This document shows positions 47,512-54,237 of a stretch of 64,000 bases of DNA, piece after piece. The DNA comes from Leclercia sp. 29361 (GTDB lineage: Bacteria; Pseudomonadota; Gammaproteobacteria; Enterobacterales; Enterobacteriaceae), in NCBI RefSeq assembly GCF_011290365.1, contig NZ_CP049786.1:3720001-3784000 (forward strand), read 5' to 3'. The position numbers and the translations under genes were made by a program. Below the pieces are notes generated by a model. It had not been told where the DNA came from. It worked only from the letters and a program-made list of their open reading frames with translations, and ran no database searches. The first letter of the stretch is position 1; each line of letters begins with the position of its first letter.

Positions 47512-47752
47512 TCCAAATCAATTAGTAAAGATTATCGCTGATTTCGCTATTTTCCTGGAATTTAATGATGAAGATACCCTAAATCCCGATGCTGCAGTTG
47601 AGATGATGGAAAGCATTGCCGCCGATCTTGACCTGCTCAGCAATGACGAAAAAGTGAACCTTATTAAATCTTTTGATGACATTTCAAAAATGTACAGTGG
47701 AGAGGAAGCTGACTTCGTCAAGGATCTGCCCGATACCTTTGGTTTGCGTTGA
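47504..47752 (+). CDS. cdiI: CdiI immunity protein for the resident CdiA toxin
   Basis: 82 residues, acidic, helical, small (IIADFAIFLEFNDEDTLNPDA; ends FVKDLPDTFGLR). The ATG at 47504 overlaps the cdiA stop by 8 bases, as expected for a cognate immunity gene. A close paralogue (~60% identical by eye) lies at 50191 and a decayed one at 49520. It should bind and neutralise the CdiA C-terminal toxin in the cytoplasm. I do not recognise a named immunity family. Confidence 0.85.
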   Translation: MSNPNQLVKIIADFAIFLEFNDEDTLNPDAAVEMMESIAADLDLLSNDEKVNLIKSFDDISKMYSGEEADFVKDLPDTFGLR

Positions 47753-47759
47753 CCCGTAG

Positions 47760-48210
47760 TTGTCAGTCAGGCGCGACAAGGAGGAAGAACAGGAGCGGCT
47801 CCAGCAGGCGCCGCCGATCGGCGAGATTGGTACTCAGGTGGCGGATATTGCCCGTATCGAGGGTAATATCCGCCCACGCGGTGGTCAACGCCGCGCTGGC
47901 GGGTGCCGCTGGTGCCGCCGCGGACGAGCAGGTGGGGATGATCGCAGGGGTAACAGAGAAGCTCGTTGCTAAAGTCGTCCGCAACGCTGAGTCAGCAGCC
48001 ATCCAGGTTGACTCATTCCACAATCTTTTGAAATGTCCTTACCAAACGGTCAGAGAGTATGGGTTCACGGAAATGCTACCGAGCATATGGCTGAATATGC
48101 CGTATGGTGAGAGGATCACTATTGATGGTTGGCAGTTGGAGATTAAGCCTCCTCGTGCTGCGCGTGAGTTGCCAACAATTATTCATGCTCGTTACTTAGG
48201 ATCCCATTAA
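47760..48210 (+). pseudogene. Orphan cdiA fragment with internal deletion and a second toxin tail
   Basis: The frame starts with DKEEEQERLQQAPPIGEIG, matching CdiA residues ~2345 onward. It shifts frame near 47865 into AHAVVNAALAGAAGAA, which matches CdiA ~2490, so about 100 codons are missing. A distinct tail follows (VDSFHNLLKCPYQTVREYG to RELPTIIHARYLGSH), likely the end of a former toxin. The stop is directly followed by the ATG of an immunity-like gene. A displaced CdiA-CT module. Confidence 0.82.
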
Positions 48211-48594
48211 ATGGATATAGAAATCACCAACCCTGTTAATATTATGTTCGATGTGGTGGAACTTGATGAACATATTCCATCACTGAAATTTAGTATTACG
48301 ATCCGCGTGAGGAAATTTAATTACACCTCAGAAGCGCAATCTCAATTATGGATTGAATGCCAATGTTTTGACCAGTTTATTGAGAGTATGCAGAAAGGCG
48401 AAACAGCAGTGCTTAAAGATATGAATGGTTTTTTCGAATTACGAATAGATTCTACAGAATGCTGCCTGGAGTGGTCATGTGCCAAAGAAGATCTGCAAGG
48501 AAATGTAGCATCCTCTCAAGGCAAGGAAAAACTCACTCCTCAAGCAATGCGCATGTTGTATGACGCATTTAATAATTATCCAAGATGGTGGTAA
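48211..48594 (+). CDS. WapI-like immunity protein (orphan)
   Basis: 127 residues, beta-rich. The pattern of a first strand pair (ITIRVRKFNYTSEAQ), then CFDQFIESMQKGETAVLKDMNGFFEL, resembles WapI-type immunity proteins. It starts immediately after the stop of the orphan toxin tail, so it was probably that toxin's immunity gene. A good terminator follows. Family call by pattern only. Confidence 0.65.
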   Translation: MDIEITNPVNIMFDVVELDEHIPSLKFSITIRVRKFNYTSEAQSQLWIECQCFDQFIESMQKGETAVLKDMNGFFELRIDSTECCLEWSCAKEDLQGNVASSQGKEKLTPQAMRMLYDAFNNYPRWW

Positions 48595-48602
48595 TCAAGC
48601 AG

Positions 48603-48636
48603 AAGATCCTGGGTTCAGCGCCAGGATCTTATTTTT
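48603..48636 (+). terminator. Terminator after the WapI-like gene
   Basis: A perfect 10-bp stem AAGATCCTGG/CCAGGATCTT, 8-nt loop, followed by ATTTTTAA. It would limit readthrough from cdiA into the rest of the array. Confidence 0.85.
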
Positions 48637-48679
48637 AACTTTCTACCGTAGCTCGGGTGATGGTGTTAATGGTTCTTAA

Positions 48680-48901
48680 ATGAAAAACAGCACTAAATCG
48701 TTTATTAACCTTGTTTACCTGTGCTGCGCGATAGATGTGGTCGTGTTCATCCTGACACTCGTTGGCCGTTTAGTCGGCGCAGGATTAACATGGAATGTGA
48801 AAGAGGGTTTTCCCTTCTCTTTCAAGGACGTGTTGATATGTCTTGAGTTAACCTGGCTGGGTTGCCTGCGGGTTTGGTCATCTGGTTTTTATCACCGGTA
48901 A
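48680..48901 (+). CDS. Two-helix membrane immunity-like protein, copy with altered C-terminus
   Basis: 73 residues, nearly the same as the gene at 51322 (shared GRLVGAGL-WNVKEGFPFSFK and DVLICLELTWLG). Helix 1 is intact. In the last third one base is missing and a T-run is two bases shorter, so twelve codons read in another frame before the original frame and FYHR ending return. This destroys most of helix 2. It could be non-functional. Small membrane immunity proteins are known to block membrane-targeting CdiA toxins. Confidence 0.6.
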   Translation: MKNSTKSFINLVYLCCAIDVVVFILTLVGRLVGAGLTWNVKEGFPFSFKDVLICLELTWLGCLRVWSSGFYHR

Positions 48902-48990
48902 AAAGCCCAGGGAATACCCTATTATGATAATTAACCATTGCCTGGCACTCGGTTAGCGGAATTTTTGGCTATAAATTTGTTCTTTAACAA

Positions 48991-49068
48991 TCAAGATATA
49001 TTACTCTGGAGAAGTGCACGCCAGATGGGAGTTATAAAATAACAGTCAAATGGGTTAGCATGAGGTGA
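48991..49068 (+). pseudogene. Toxin-tail scar
   Basis: A short open stretch ends CTPDGSYKITVKWVSMR and stops two bases before the next gene's ATG. The layout matches the other toxin-tail/immunity junctions. It has no start codon of its own and is most likely the end of a lost toxin. Confidence 0.45.
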
Positions 49069-49070
49069 TT

Positions 49071-49424
49071 ATGGCTGGATGGTTGTATTTTGGAGGACAA
49101 GATGGTGTCTCATTGGGATCTTCCGCAATTGATTTTATCGCTTCTTATCTGCGGCCTTATATTGCCGGAGTAAGTACAGAGGTTATGGAAAAAGTTTATG
49201 AAACCTATGACCTCTTCGATGATACATTGGATTTTTCCGCTTTATCATCAAAAGATTATATGCATTGTTACAGCCAGTTATTAAAATCTTTTGAAACTGA
49301 TCTTGCGGCGGTTCCGATTATTAACGGGAAATCGCGGCAGTGGGCAATTGGCATCTGGCATGATGAAATAAAGCCCAAAATGCAGGTATCACCTCTTTAC
49401 ATTACTGATTTGTTAGATAAATAG
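49071..49424 (+). CDS. Orphan immunity-like protein, unknown family
   Basis: 117 residues, soluble, mixed helical (AIDFIASYLRPYIAGVSTEV; IGIWHDEIKPKMQVS). GAGG lies six bases before ATG 49071, which I prefer to an in-frame GTG two codons earlier. Its place right after a toxin-tail scar makes immunity function likely. I cannot name the family. Confidence 0.6.
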   Translation: MAGWLYFGGQDGVSLGSSAIDFIASYLRPYIAGVSTEVMEKVYETYDLFDDTLDFSALSSKDYMHCYSQLLKSFETDLAAVPIINGKSRQWAIGIWHDEIKPKMQVSPLYITDLLDK

Positions 49425-49519
49425 AGAAACCCTGGCCTTTGTGCCGGGAGCATGCTGTCAGACGTAACCCACTGGTCTCCTGGCAAATGCCCTGCTCGGG
49501 GGAACCTCATCGATGGTAT

Positions 49520-49690
49520 GACCTTGTTAAAGTTATCGCTGCTATGGCCATTGTTCTTAAATTCACGGATGATGATTCGCTCTCGTCTGGTAACGCAATC
49601 GGGATGATGAATAGTATTGCCGCTTCCGTAACAATACAGCCAGATGGAACGAAACGATTAACCACAATGACGACAAGAGCCTTTAAATGA
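49520..49690 (+). pseudogene. Decayed paralogue of the cdiI gene
   Basis: DLVKVIAAMAIVLKFTDDDSL, then MMNSIAAS, align with the CdiI-type genes at 47504 and 50191. The frame then breaks; the homologous continuation (INHNDDKSL) appears in another frame and stops. The normal start is also missing. It overlaps the next gene's ATG by four bases. Confidence 0.75.
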
Positions 49691-50169
49691 CAAATATCTC
49701 TGTTAGCAAACTTCAGGCGGGATTAGAGCGTTATCTGTTAAGCGGTCATGTCGAATCAGATTCATTTAACGATCCAAATGATGATATTCTGGAATATCTG
49801 GGCATGCTGCTCGTGGAAGATCAACCCACGGCGCTAAAGTATTGCCAGAGATTTTTGCAGCTGTCCCAGGTTAATGATGAAATAAAGTCAGCCGCACTTG
49901 ATTTCTTACTGCTGTCTGGTGAATGGAGTTTCGCTTATCAGTATCTTTATAGCCAGGCGGAAAGACTTTCTATCCCGGAACTTGAAAAGGCGTTTTTTTA
50001 TTTTTATTGTGATAAAAACGAAGCTGCACCTTATCCCTTTCCCGAAGGGCTATTCACTAAATTGTTAGCACGATACGAGGTTGTTAAGAATGAGCCCGAT
50101 GCTTATTTTTATCATCTTCATAAAGCCTATAATGACTTTATTAAAACACTTTCCGATACGCGAAATTGA
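49687..50169 (+). CDS. Orphan immunity-like helical protein
   Basis: 160 residues, nearly all helical with aromatic-rich repeats (EYLGMLLVEDQPTALKYCQRF; AFFYFYCDKNEAAPYPFPEG). It may be a HEAT/TPR-like solenoid fragment. Unknown family; immunity role inferred from its place in the array and low GC. It begins inside the end of the decayed cdiI copy and is followed 21 bases later by the intact cdiI paralogue. Confidence 0.6.
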   Translation: MTNISVSKLQAGLERYLLSGHVESDSFNDPNDDILEYLGMLLVEDQPTALKYCQRFLQLSQVNDEIKSAALDFLLLSGEWSFAYQYLYSQAERLSIPELEKAFFYFYCDKNEAAPYPFPEGLFTKLLARYEVVKNEPDAYFYHLHKAYNDFIKTLSDTRN

Positions 50170-50190
50170 CTTTATTGTGGGGAAGAATCT

Positions 50191-50439
50191 GTGACTCACT
50201 CACATCATTTGATTAAAGTTATTGCCGACATGGCCATTTTTCTTGAATTCGCTGACGAACATTCGCTCAATCCAGATGCCGCTGTGGAAATGATGGAACA
50301 TATTGCCGCCGAGCTTCAGCTATTAACGGACTATGAGAAAGGGCGCGTCATCGATTCCTTTGCAGAGATTGCGAAAGCGTACCGGGGGGATGAGTCCGAC
50401 TTTGTCAAAGCCCTTCCCGATACCTTTGGTTTACGTTGA
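50191..50439 (+). CDS. Intact paralogue of CdiI (orphan immunity)
   Basis: 82 residues, the same length as the resident CdiI, sharing LEF-DE-SLNPDAAVEMME and DFVKxLPDTFGLR. GTG start with GGGGAAG upstream. It lacks a toxin of its own: a toxin scar follows it instead. It may still protect against related toxins from neighbours, or date from a previous cdiA-CT of the same family. Confidence 0.8.
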   Translation: MTHSHHLIKVIADMAIFLEFADEHSLNPDAAVEMMEHIAAELQLLTDYEKGRVIDSFAEIAKAYRGDESDFVKALPDTFGLR

Positions 50440-50639
50440 CGTCAAGCTGGAAAATGCCGACAAACGTAGCGATGCACTGGTTTCTAAATTTACTAAAGAC
50501 CCTTCACAGATGAGCAGTTCTGAGCGGGCTGAACTGGCGGGTTATCATTAGTAATATTGGGGGCTCAATTACTAGTGAAGCTGTTGGGAATGCTACAAAA
50601 GGAACACTTGATGAAGCTGATAAATCTATTAAAAAGTGA
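50440..50639 (+). pseudogene. CdiA C-terminal scar
   Basis: After the immunity stop the frame reads NADKRSDALVSKFTKDPSQ and ERAELAGYH, then stop, a typical CdiA pre-toxin sequence. In a second frame SNIGGSITSEAVGNATKG continues to KSIKK and stop at 50637. Two frames of one former toxin C-terminus, with a small membrane immunity gene next. Confidence 0.7.
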
Positions 50640-50652
50640 TCAGAGGGGTAAT

Positions 50653-50886
50653 TTGAACACTCTGATTATGTTAATAATACGTTGTATAATTTGCATTTTT
50701 ATTCTAGCGATGTCTGGCTGTCTTCTTGGCAGGTTAATGGTGTTTTTTAAAACTAATGCTTTATTTTTTGATTGGGGAAAGGATGTTTTTTATTCTTTGA
50801 AAGTAGGTGTTTCTGCTGGTGCGTTAGCAGGGTTTGGTATCTGGATAAAAGTAAAATTACAAGAAAAAAAAGAAGATAGTAAATAA
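50653..50886 (+). CDS. Two-helix membrane immunity-like protein
   Basis: 77 residues with two membrane helices (LIMLIIRCIICIFILAMSG and a second around VGVSAGALAGFGIW) and a Lys/Glu tail. The TTG at 50653 has AGGGG five bases upstream and gives the same length as the three related small membrane proteins nearby. The ATG at 50611 lies inside the toxin scar and is unlikely. Topology (short loop with aromatic DWGKDVFYSLK) matches its paralogues loosely. Confidence 0.6.
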   Translation: MNTLIMLIIRCIICIFILAMSGCLLGRLMVFFKTNALFFDWGKDVFYSLKVGVSAGALAGFGIWIKVKLQEKKEDSK

Positions 50887-51009
50887 ACCAACAATAATCT
50901 CAGTCAGCAGACTGGTATTGTTGTTGAGAATAGCGCCCCTGGCGACATCGCCACGGCGCAAGTGACGGGTAAACCCACCGAGCAAGTGGCCGAAGAACAG
51001 GTGAAGGTA
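50887..51009 (+). pseudogene. VENN pre-toxin scar
   Basis: The stretch reads VVENSAPGDIATA, then GKPTEQVAEEQVKV, matching CdiA VENNTVGDIAAALQQGK and TAQVAEEQVKA. It runs in frame into the next immunity-like gene, so the whole toxin has been deleted between the pre-toxin motif and the immunity gene. Confidence 0.82.
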
Positions 51010-51285
51010 TTGACTATCGAGAAAACAACTCCAATCGTAGAAAAAATGCAACGCATGGCTACATTATTAGAATTAGGGGGTTATGCCGAATGGTCAGCCA
51101 GTATTTTTAAACTGGCTAAAAAATATGAGCATGAACCTGATGATACCAAACACATTTTTCTCAATCTCTATGGTGGAATGGGATCTCTAAACGATCTCGT
51201 ACTGTATAGAAACGGAAAGGTTTTGATGAGTGAAAACGATGAACTCGATCAGCTCAGACGCGACCTGTTTAACCTTCTTTCCTGA
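51010..51285 (+). CDS. DUF6966-like immunity protein
   Basis: 91 residues from TTG 51010; an ATG at 51046 would give 79. MATLLELGGYAEWSASIFKL and FLNLYGGMGSLNDLVLY fit a small family (DUF6966, by memory) found as polymorphic-toxin immunity proteins. It is fused in frame to the upstream pre-toxin scar, so the exact start is unsure. If translated from the scar it would carry extra residues. Confidence 0.6.
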   Translation: MTIEKTTPIVEKMQRMATLLELGGYAEWSASIFKLAKKYEHEPDDTKHIFLNLYGGMGSLNDLVLYRNGKVLMSENDELDQLRRDLFNLLS

Positions 51286-51321
51286 ACAAAAACCCCGCTG
51301 TCGCAGATGGGAATTTCAAGA

Positions 51322-51546
51322 ATGAAAAAGAGTATTAGAACGTTTCTTAACCTTGCTTATCTGTGCTGCGCGATAGGTCTGGCTGTGTTCATCCTGACGC
51401 TTCTTGGCCGTTTAGTCGGCGCAGGATTAGCATGGAACGTGAAAGAGGGTTTCCCTTTCTCCTTTAAGGACGTGTTGATATGTCTTGAGTTAACATGGCT
51501 GGGGCTGCCTGCGGGTTTGATCATCTGGTTTTTTTATCACCGGTAA
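51322..51546 (+). CDS. Two-helix membrane immunity-like protein, intact copy
   Basis: 74 residues. Helix 1 (FLNLAYLCCAIGLAVFILTLL), a conserved loop GRLVGAGLAWNVKEGFPFSFKD, and helix 2 (ending LPAGLIIWFFYHR). ATG 51322 aligns with the start of the 48680 paralogue; an upstream ATG at 51307 adds five residues. Small two-helix immunity proteins protect against membrane-active CdiA toxins in other systems. Confidence 0.68.
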   Translation: MKKSIRTFLNLAYLCCAIGLAVFILTLLGRLVGAGLAWNVKEGFPFSFKDVLICLELTWLGLPAGLIIWFFYHR

Positions 51547-51574
51547 AAGACCAGGACAGGTTGCAATATGAATC

Positions 51575-51600
51575 ACCTCCCGCCCCTGCCGGCGGGAGGT
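51575..51600. terminator. GC-rich hairpin between two membrane immunity genes
   Basis: A perfect 10-bp stem ACCTCCCGCC/GGCGGGAGGT with a 6-nt loop, in otherwise AT-rich DNA and without a T-run. Confidence 0.55.
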
Positions 51601-51619
51601 TGGCTTAAGGCAAAATAAA

Positions 51620-51850
51620 ATGAGACTCGATAATTCCAAAAAATCCCTTTGGGCGCTTTTGGGCATATGTTTTTTGATGTGCATCGCATTGATGATAATT
51701 GGTCTTTTTTCTTATCTGGTGAAAGGCTGGTTAATCTGGGACTTTGATAAGCCTTTTCCATTCGGAAAAGAGGAGATAATAATCATATTAAAAATCAGTG
51801 GCTTAGGTATGCCTGCAGGGATGGTATTCTGGATTTTTGGTATCCGTTAG
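51620..51850 (+). CDS. Two-helix membrane immunity-like protein, diverged copy
   Basis: 76 residues with the same plan as the 51322 gene: helix 1, a loop with FPFGKEE aligning with FPFSFKD, and helix 2 ending LGMPAGMVFWIFGIR, aligning with LGLPAGLIIWFFYHR. Sequence identity is low, but order and motifs are conserved, so it is a diverged family member, perhaps with a different toxin specificity. Confidence 0.65.
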   Translation: MRLDNSKKSLWALLGICFLMCIALMIIGLFSYLVKGWLIWDFDKPFPFGKEEIIIILKISGLGMPAGMVFWIFGIR

Positions 51851-51875
51851 GAGTATATTCGCGAGGTTCGCTGAT

Positions 51876-52292
51876 ATGTTAGTCAATATTGATGAAATAC
51901 AAAGACAAGCTGATGAGATGATTTTACGAGCAGGCTTTCCAAAACATTCAATGAATCTGTGTTCTGCTCCCTATGGCGATGGCACTCCCTATATTTCATT
52001 CGAAAATGATTCATATAATTATATTTACTCAGAAAGAGGGTATGAGTTTTCCCGAAAAGTCACTGACTCTTTGAATACGCTGCTTTATTGGATAATATCC
52101 GAATTCGCCTATAAGATTGCCTACCAGTATGAGTTAGATCACAGGGTTGAAGGCAGGGATGGCAGGCGCATCGCTTTTCCAAAATTTGTTGAAATAATGG
52201 CGAATATGAACCCAGACTGGGAGTCGGAAGCGCGAGTTGACATTCAAAAAATTCTGGCTGAAGCGCCCTACGACGATAGCCTCAATACATAG
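51876..52292 (+). CDS. Imm63-like immunity protein (orphan)
   Basis: 138 residues resembling the Imm63 family: YGDGTPYISFENDSYNYIYSERGYE, LLYWIISEFAYKIAYQYELDHRVEG, then RRIAFPKFVEIMANMNPDW. GAGG lies ten bases before ATG 51876. Imm63 proteins accompany nuclease-type polymorphic toxins. No toxin remains; a pre-toxin scar follows at once. Family assignment is from recalled consensus. Confidence 0.75.
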   Translation: MLVNIDEIQRQADEMILRAGFPKHSMNLCSAPYGDGTPYISFENDSYNYIYSERGYEFSRKVTDSLNTLLYWIISEFAYKIAYQYELDHRVEGRDGRRIAFPKFVEIMANMNPDWESEARVDIQKILAEAPYDDSLNT

Positions 52293-52394
52293 TTGAGGGC
52301 AACATCGCAGCGGTACTGGCGCAGGGTAAAATCACAAAGCAAGTGGCGGAAGAGCAGGTGAAGGTCGAAAATGAACGCCTTAAGCACGAAAAAT
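52292..52394 (+). pseudogene. VENN-type pre-toxin scar
   Basis: The frame reads VEGNIAAVLAQGKITKQVAEE, then QVKVENERLKHEKC, closely matching CdiA residues 2572-2607 (VENNTVGDIAAALQQGK to RYKRENC). It starts at the last base of the Imm63-like stop. The next immunity gene starts inside it in another frame, using the scar's GAAGG as ribosome site. Confidence 0.85.
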
Positions 52395-52886
52395 GTAGGA
52401 ATACTTGCAGCGATGACTATTGCAGAAATTGGGCCGGCGTCTGATGTAAAAGGTTTTTTTAATCTGGTGGCCTCTTTATTAGAAAACGGCGTCAAAGGTA
52501 GCAAATATCCCTGGGTAATGGAAAAACTTTATCGTGGGTCTTTAGCTTATGATGAGCTTAATAAAACCGAAAGTGAGTTGGATTCCATCAAAAAGGAATT
52601 TTTATCAATATCACCTGATAATATTGAGTGGTCATCATTTGGTATAGATAAAAACATTTCTCGCTTAAATTTTGCAAGAGGGAATTTGTTTTTAGTTTTT
52701 GAGCGGTTCTTTAAAGCTTTTGATGAAGCATCAGAATGTACAGAAGCTTACTTTCAAGCTTTTAATGAATATATCCCTGTAAGAATGGGGTTCACCGACG
52801 CGCCGCATTATATTGATGATGTTAATAGAACAACTGAGCAATACAATGCATTAGGTCCAAATGATCTACCTTTCTGGTTGCGATAA
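52371..52886 (+). CDS. Imm70-like immunity protein (orphan)
   Basis: 171 residues resembling the Imm70 family: SLLENGVKGSKYPWVMEKLYRG, then ELDSIKKEFLSISPDNIEWSS, ending GPNDLPFWLR. The start at 52371 uses sequence of the pre-toxin scar, with GAAGG seven bases upstream; an ATG at 52414 is an alternative. The toxin that went with it is gone. A good illustration of immunity expression taken over by leftover cdiA sequence. Confidence 0.72.
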   Translation: MNALSTKNVGILAAMTIAEIGPASDVKGFFNLVASLLENGVKGSKYPWVMEKLYRGSLAYDELNKTESELDSIKKEFLSISPDNIEWSSFGIDKNISRLNFARGNLFLVFERFFKAFDEASECTEAYFQAFNEYIPVRMGFTDAPHYIDDVNRTTEQYNALGPNDLPFWLR

Positions 52887-52911
52887 TGAATATTAAGATA
52901 GCGCCAATTTA

Positions 52912-53064
52912 TTCTGGAACCAGAGCTATTCTATCAATGGCGAGCGCCCTATATAAAAAACCTGCATTAATGCTCCGGGAGAGAAATGATCAAGGCATGG
53001 CTGTGAAGTGGCGCTGGATATTGAAACACTCAAAACAAATATTGATTTTAAGAAGGAGAACTAA
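52912..53064 (+). pseudogene. Toxin-tail scar before the SMI1/KNR4 gene
   Basis: One frame reads NQSYSINGERPI, stop, INAPGEK, stop, then SRHGCEVALDIETLKTNIDF ending KKEN and stop two bases before ATG 53067. The final segment looks like a genuine protein end, broken upstream by stops. Likely a decayed toxin C-terminus. Confidence 0.55.
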
Positions 53065-53066
53065 AA

Positions 53067-53708
53067 ATGCCTCTATTTTTAAAAAAACTCTTATCCGTTT
53101 GCAGTACTGATATTTCATCATGCAAGGGGCATAAACTACCCTCAGGCTTTCATAATTATACGCTGATTGATGATTTAATAACTTTATTAAACAACAGAAA
53201 CGGATTTTATGGTTTTGAGTCAGCTTTGCATGTTTTCCCTTTTGAGACAGTTGGGGAAGAGATCGGTGTGGTTGCCTGGAATGATAATAGGTTATGGATT
53301 GATTGTTACGATGATCTTGCTCGTAACACCATTTTCTTTGCTGAAGATGTTTTTGGCGGTCAATTTTGTATAAAACAAGATGGCATATACACGTTCGATC
53401 CAGAGACAGGCTCTTTTGATTACCTTGCGCCTGATATCAATGAATGGTGTAAAAAAATACTTGAAGACTATCAGGTCTTAACAGGCTATCCACTGGCAAA
53501 CGCATGGCAAAAGAAGCATGGTCCAATCCCGGTGGGTTATCGTTTAGTTCCCAAAGTGCCGTTTGTTGCGGGTGGCGAGTATGAGCCAGATAATCTTTAT
53601 TTAGAAAAATCGACAGTGGCCATGAAAGCAAGAGCCAATATTGCATTGCAAATAAGAGATGTACCCGATGGCAGCAACATCCAGCTAAAGTTAATTGCCA
53701 GGGATTAA
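53067..53708 (+). CDS. SMI1/KNR4-type (SUKH) immunity protein
   Basis: 213 residues. SUKH-like pattern: LLNNRNGFYGFESALHVFP, then IGVVAWNDNRLWIDCYDDLA, IFFAEDVFGGQFCIKQDGIY and the polar end IPVGYRLVPKVPFVAGGEYE. AAGGAG lies ten bases before the ATG. SUKH proteins are immunity proteins to many nuclease toxins. It follows a toxin-tail scar directly. Confidence 0.75.
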   Translation: MPLFLKKLLSVCSTDISSCKGHKLPSGFHNYTLIDDLITLLNNRNGFYGFESALHVFPFETVGEEIGVVAWNDNRLWIDCYDDLARNTIFFAEDVFGGQFCIKQDGIYTFDPETGSFDYLAPDINEWCKKILEDYQVLTGYPLANAWQKKHGPIPVGYRLVPKVPFVAGGEYEPDNLYLEKSTVAMKARANIALQIRDVPDGSNIQLKLIARD

Positions 53709-53715
53709 TACAAAA

Positions 53716-54048
53716 ATGCGTGATTTAGAAGATTTGCATAATCAAATAGCACAATTACTGGTTAATGCCGGTCCTGCTGATGCAAAAACAATCATTGCTC
53801 GCGCAAAATTAGCACTGGATGGCGAGTCCTGTGAGTATGAATATGATTATATTGATCAACAGGATAACGAAGACTGGTTTGTTCCGGATAAGCTCGCCAG
53901 TTACCATTTACGTCTTCAGTTAGTTAACCTCCGGGACTATTATATGCAGAATAATATGACCAATGGTAAAGCGCCCTGGACGGGTTGTGAGATCACCATT
54001 GATATACCTGCAGAGAAAATAAGCATCAGCCTTAAATATGATGATTAA
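53716..54048 (+). CDS. Orphan immunity-like protein, unknown family
   Basis: 110 residues, acidic (EYEYDYIDQQDNEDWFVPD) with an N-terminal helix pair and C-terminal strands (CEITIDIPAEKISISLKYDD). The pattern faintly recalls immunity proteins of the YezG/DUF600 type but I cannot confirm it. It is the last gene of the array, seven bases after the SMI1/KNR4 gene, and may be coexpressed with it. An in-frame TTG at 53695 is an alternative start. Confidence 0.6.
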   Translation: MRDLEDLHNQIAQLLVNAGPADAKTIIARAKLALDGESCEYEYDYIDQQDNEDWFVPDKLASYHLRLQLVNLRDYYMQNNMTNGKAPWTGCEITIDIPAEKISISLKYDD

Positions 54049-54237
54049 GCGCAACCCCCTACCAATATAGGGGAGGCAAATTCCAGGACTATTCCGGCCT
54101 TTAAGATTATTCCCTATTTCATCCCCTGCCAAAAAAACCAACAATTTTATCGCTTTATTTGCGGTGGCATATCTCCGGCATGATGTGGGGATATATCCGG
54201 CTTCATCTATAAAAAATGACAACAAGGATTACGGAAA

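Noticed and set aside
52886..53110. A 74-residue forward frame before the SMI1/KNR4 gene
   Set aside because: It overlaps the next gene, and another frame of the same DNA gives a more protein-like toxin tail ending exactly at that gene's start, so I annotated a scar.
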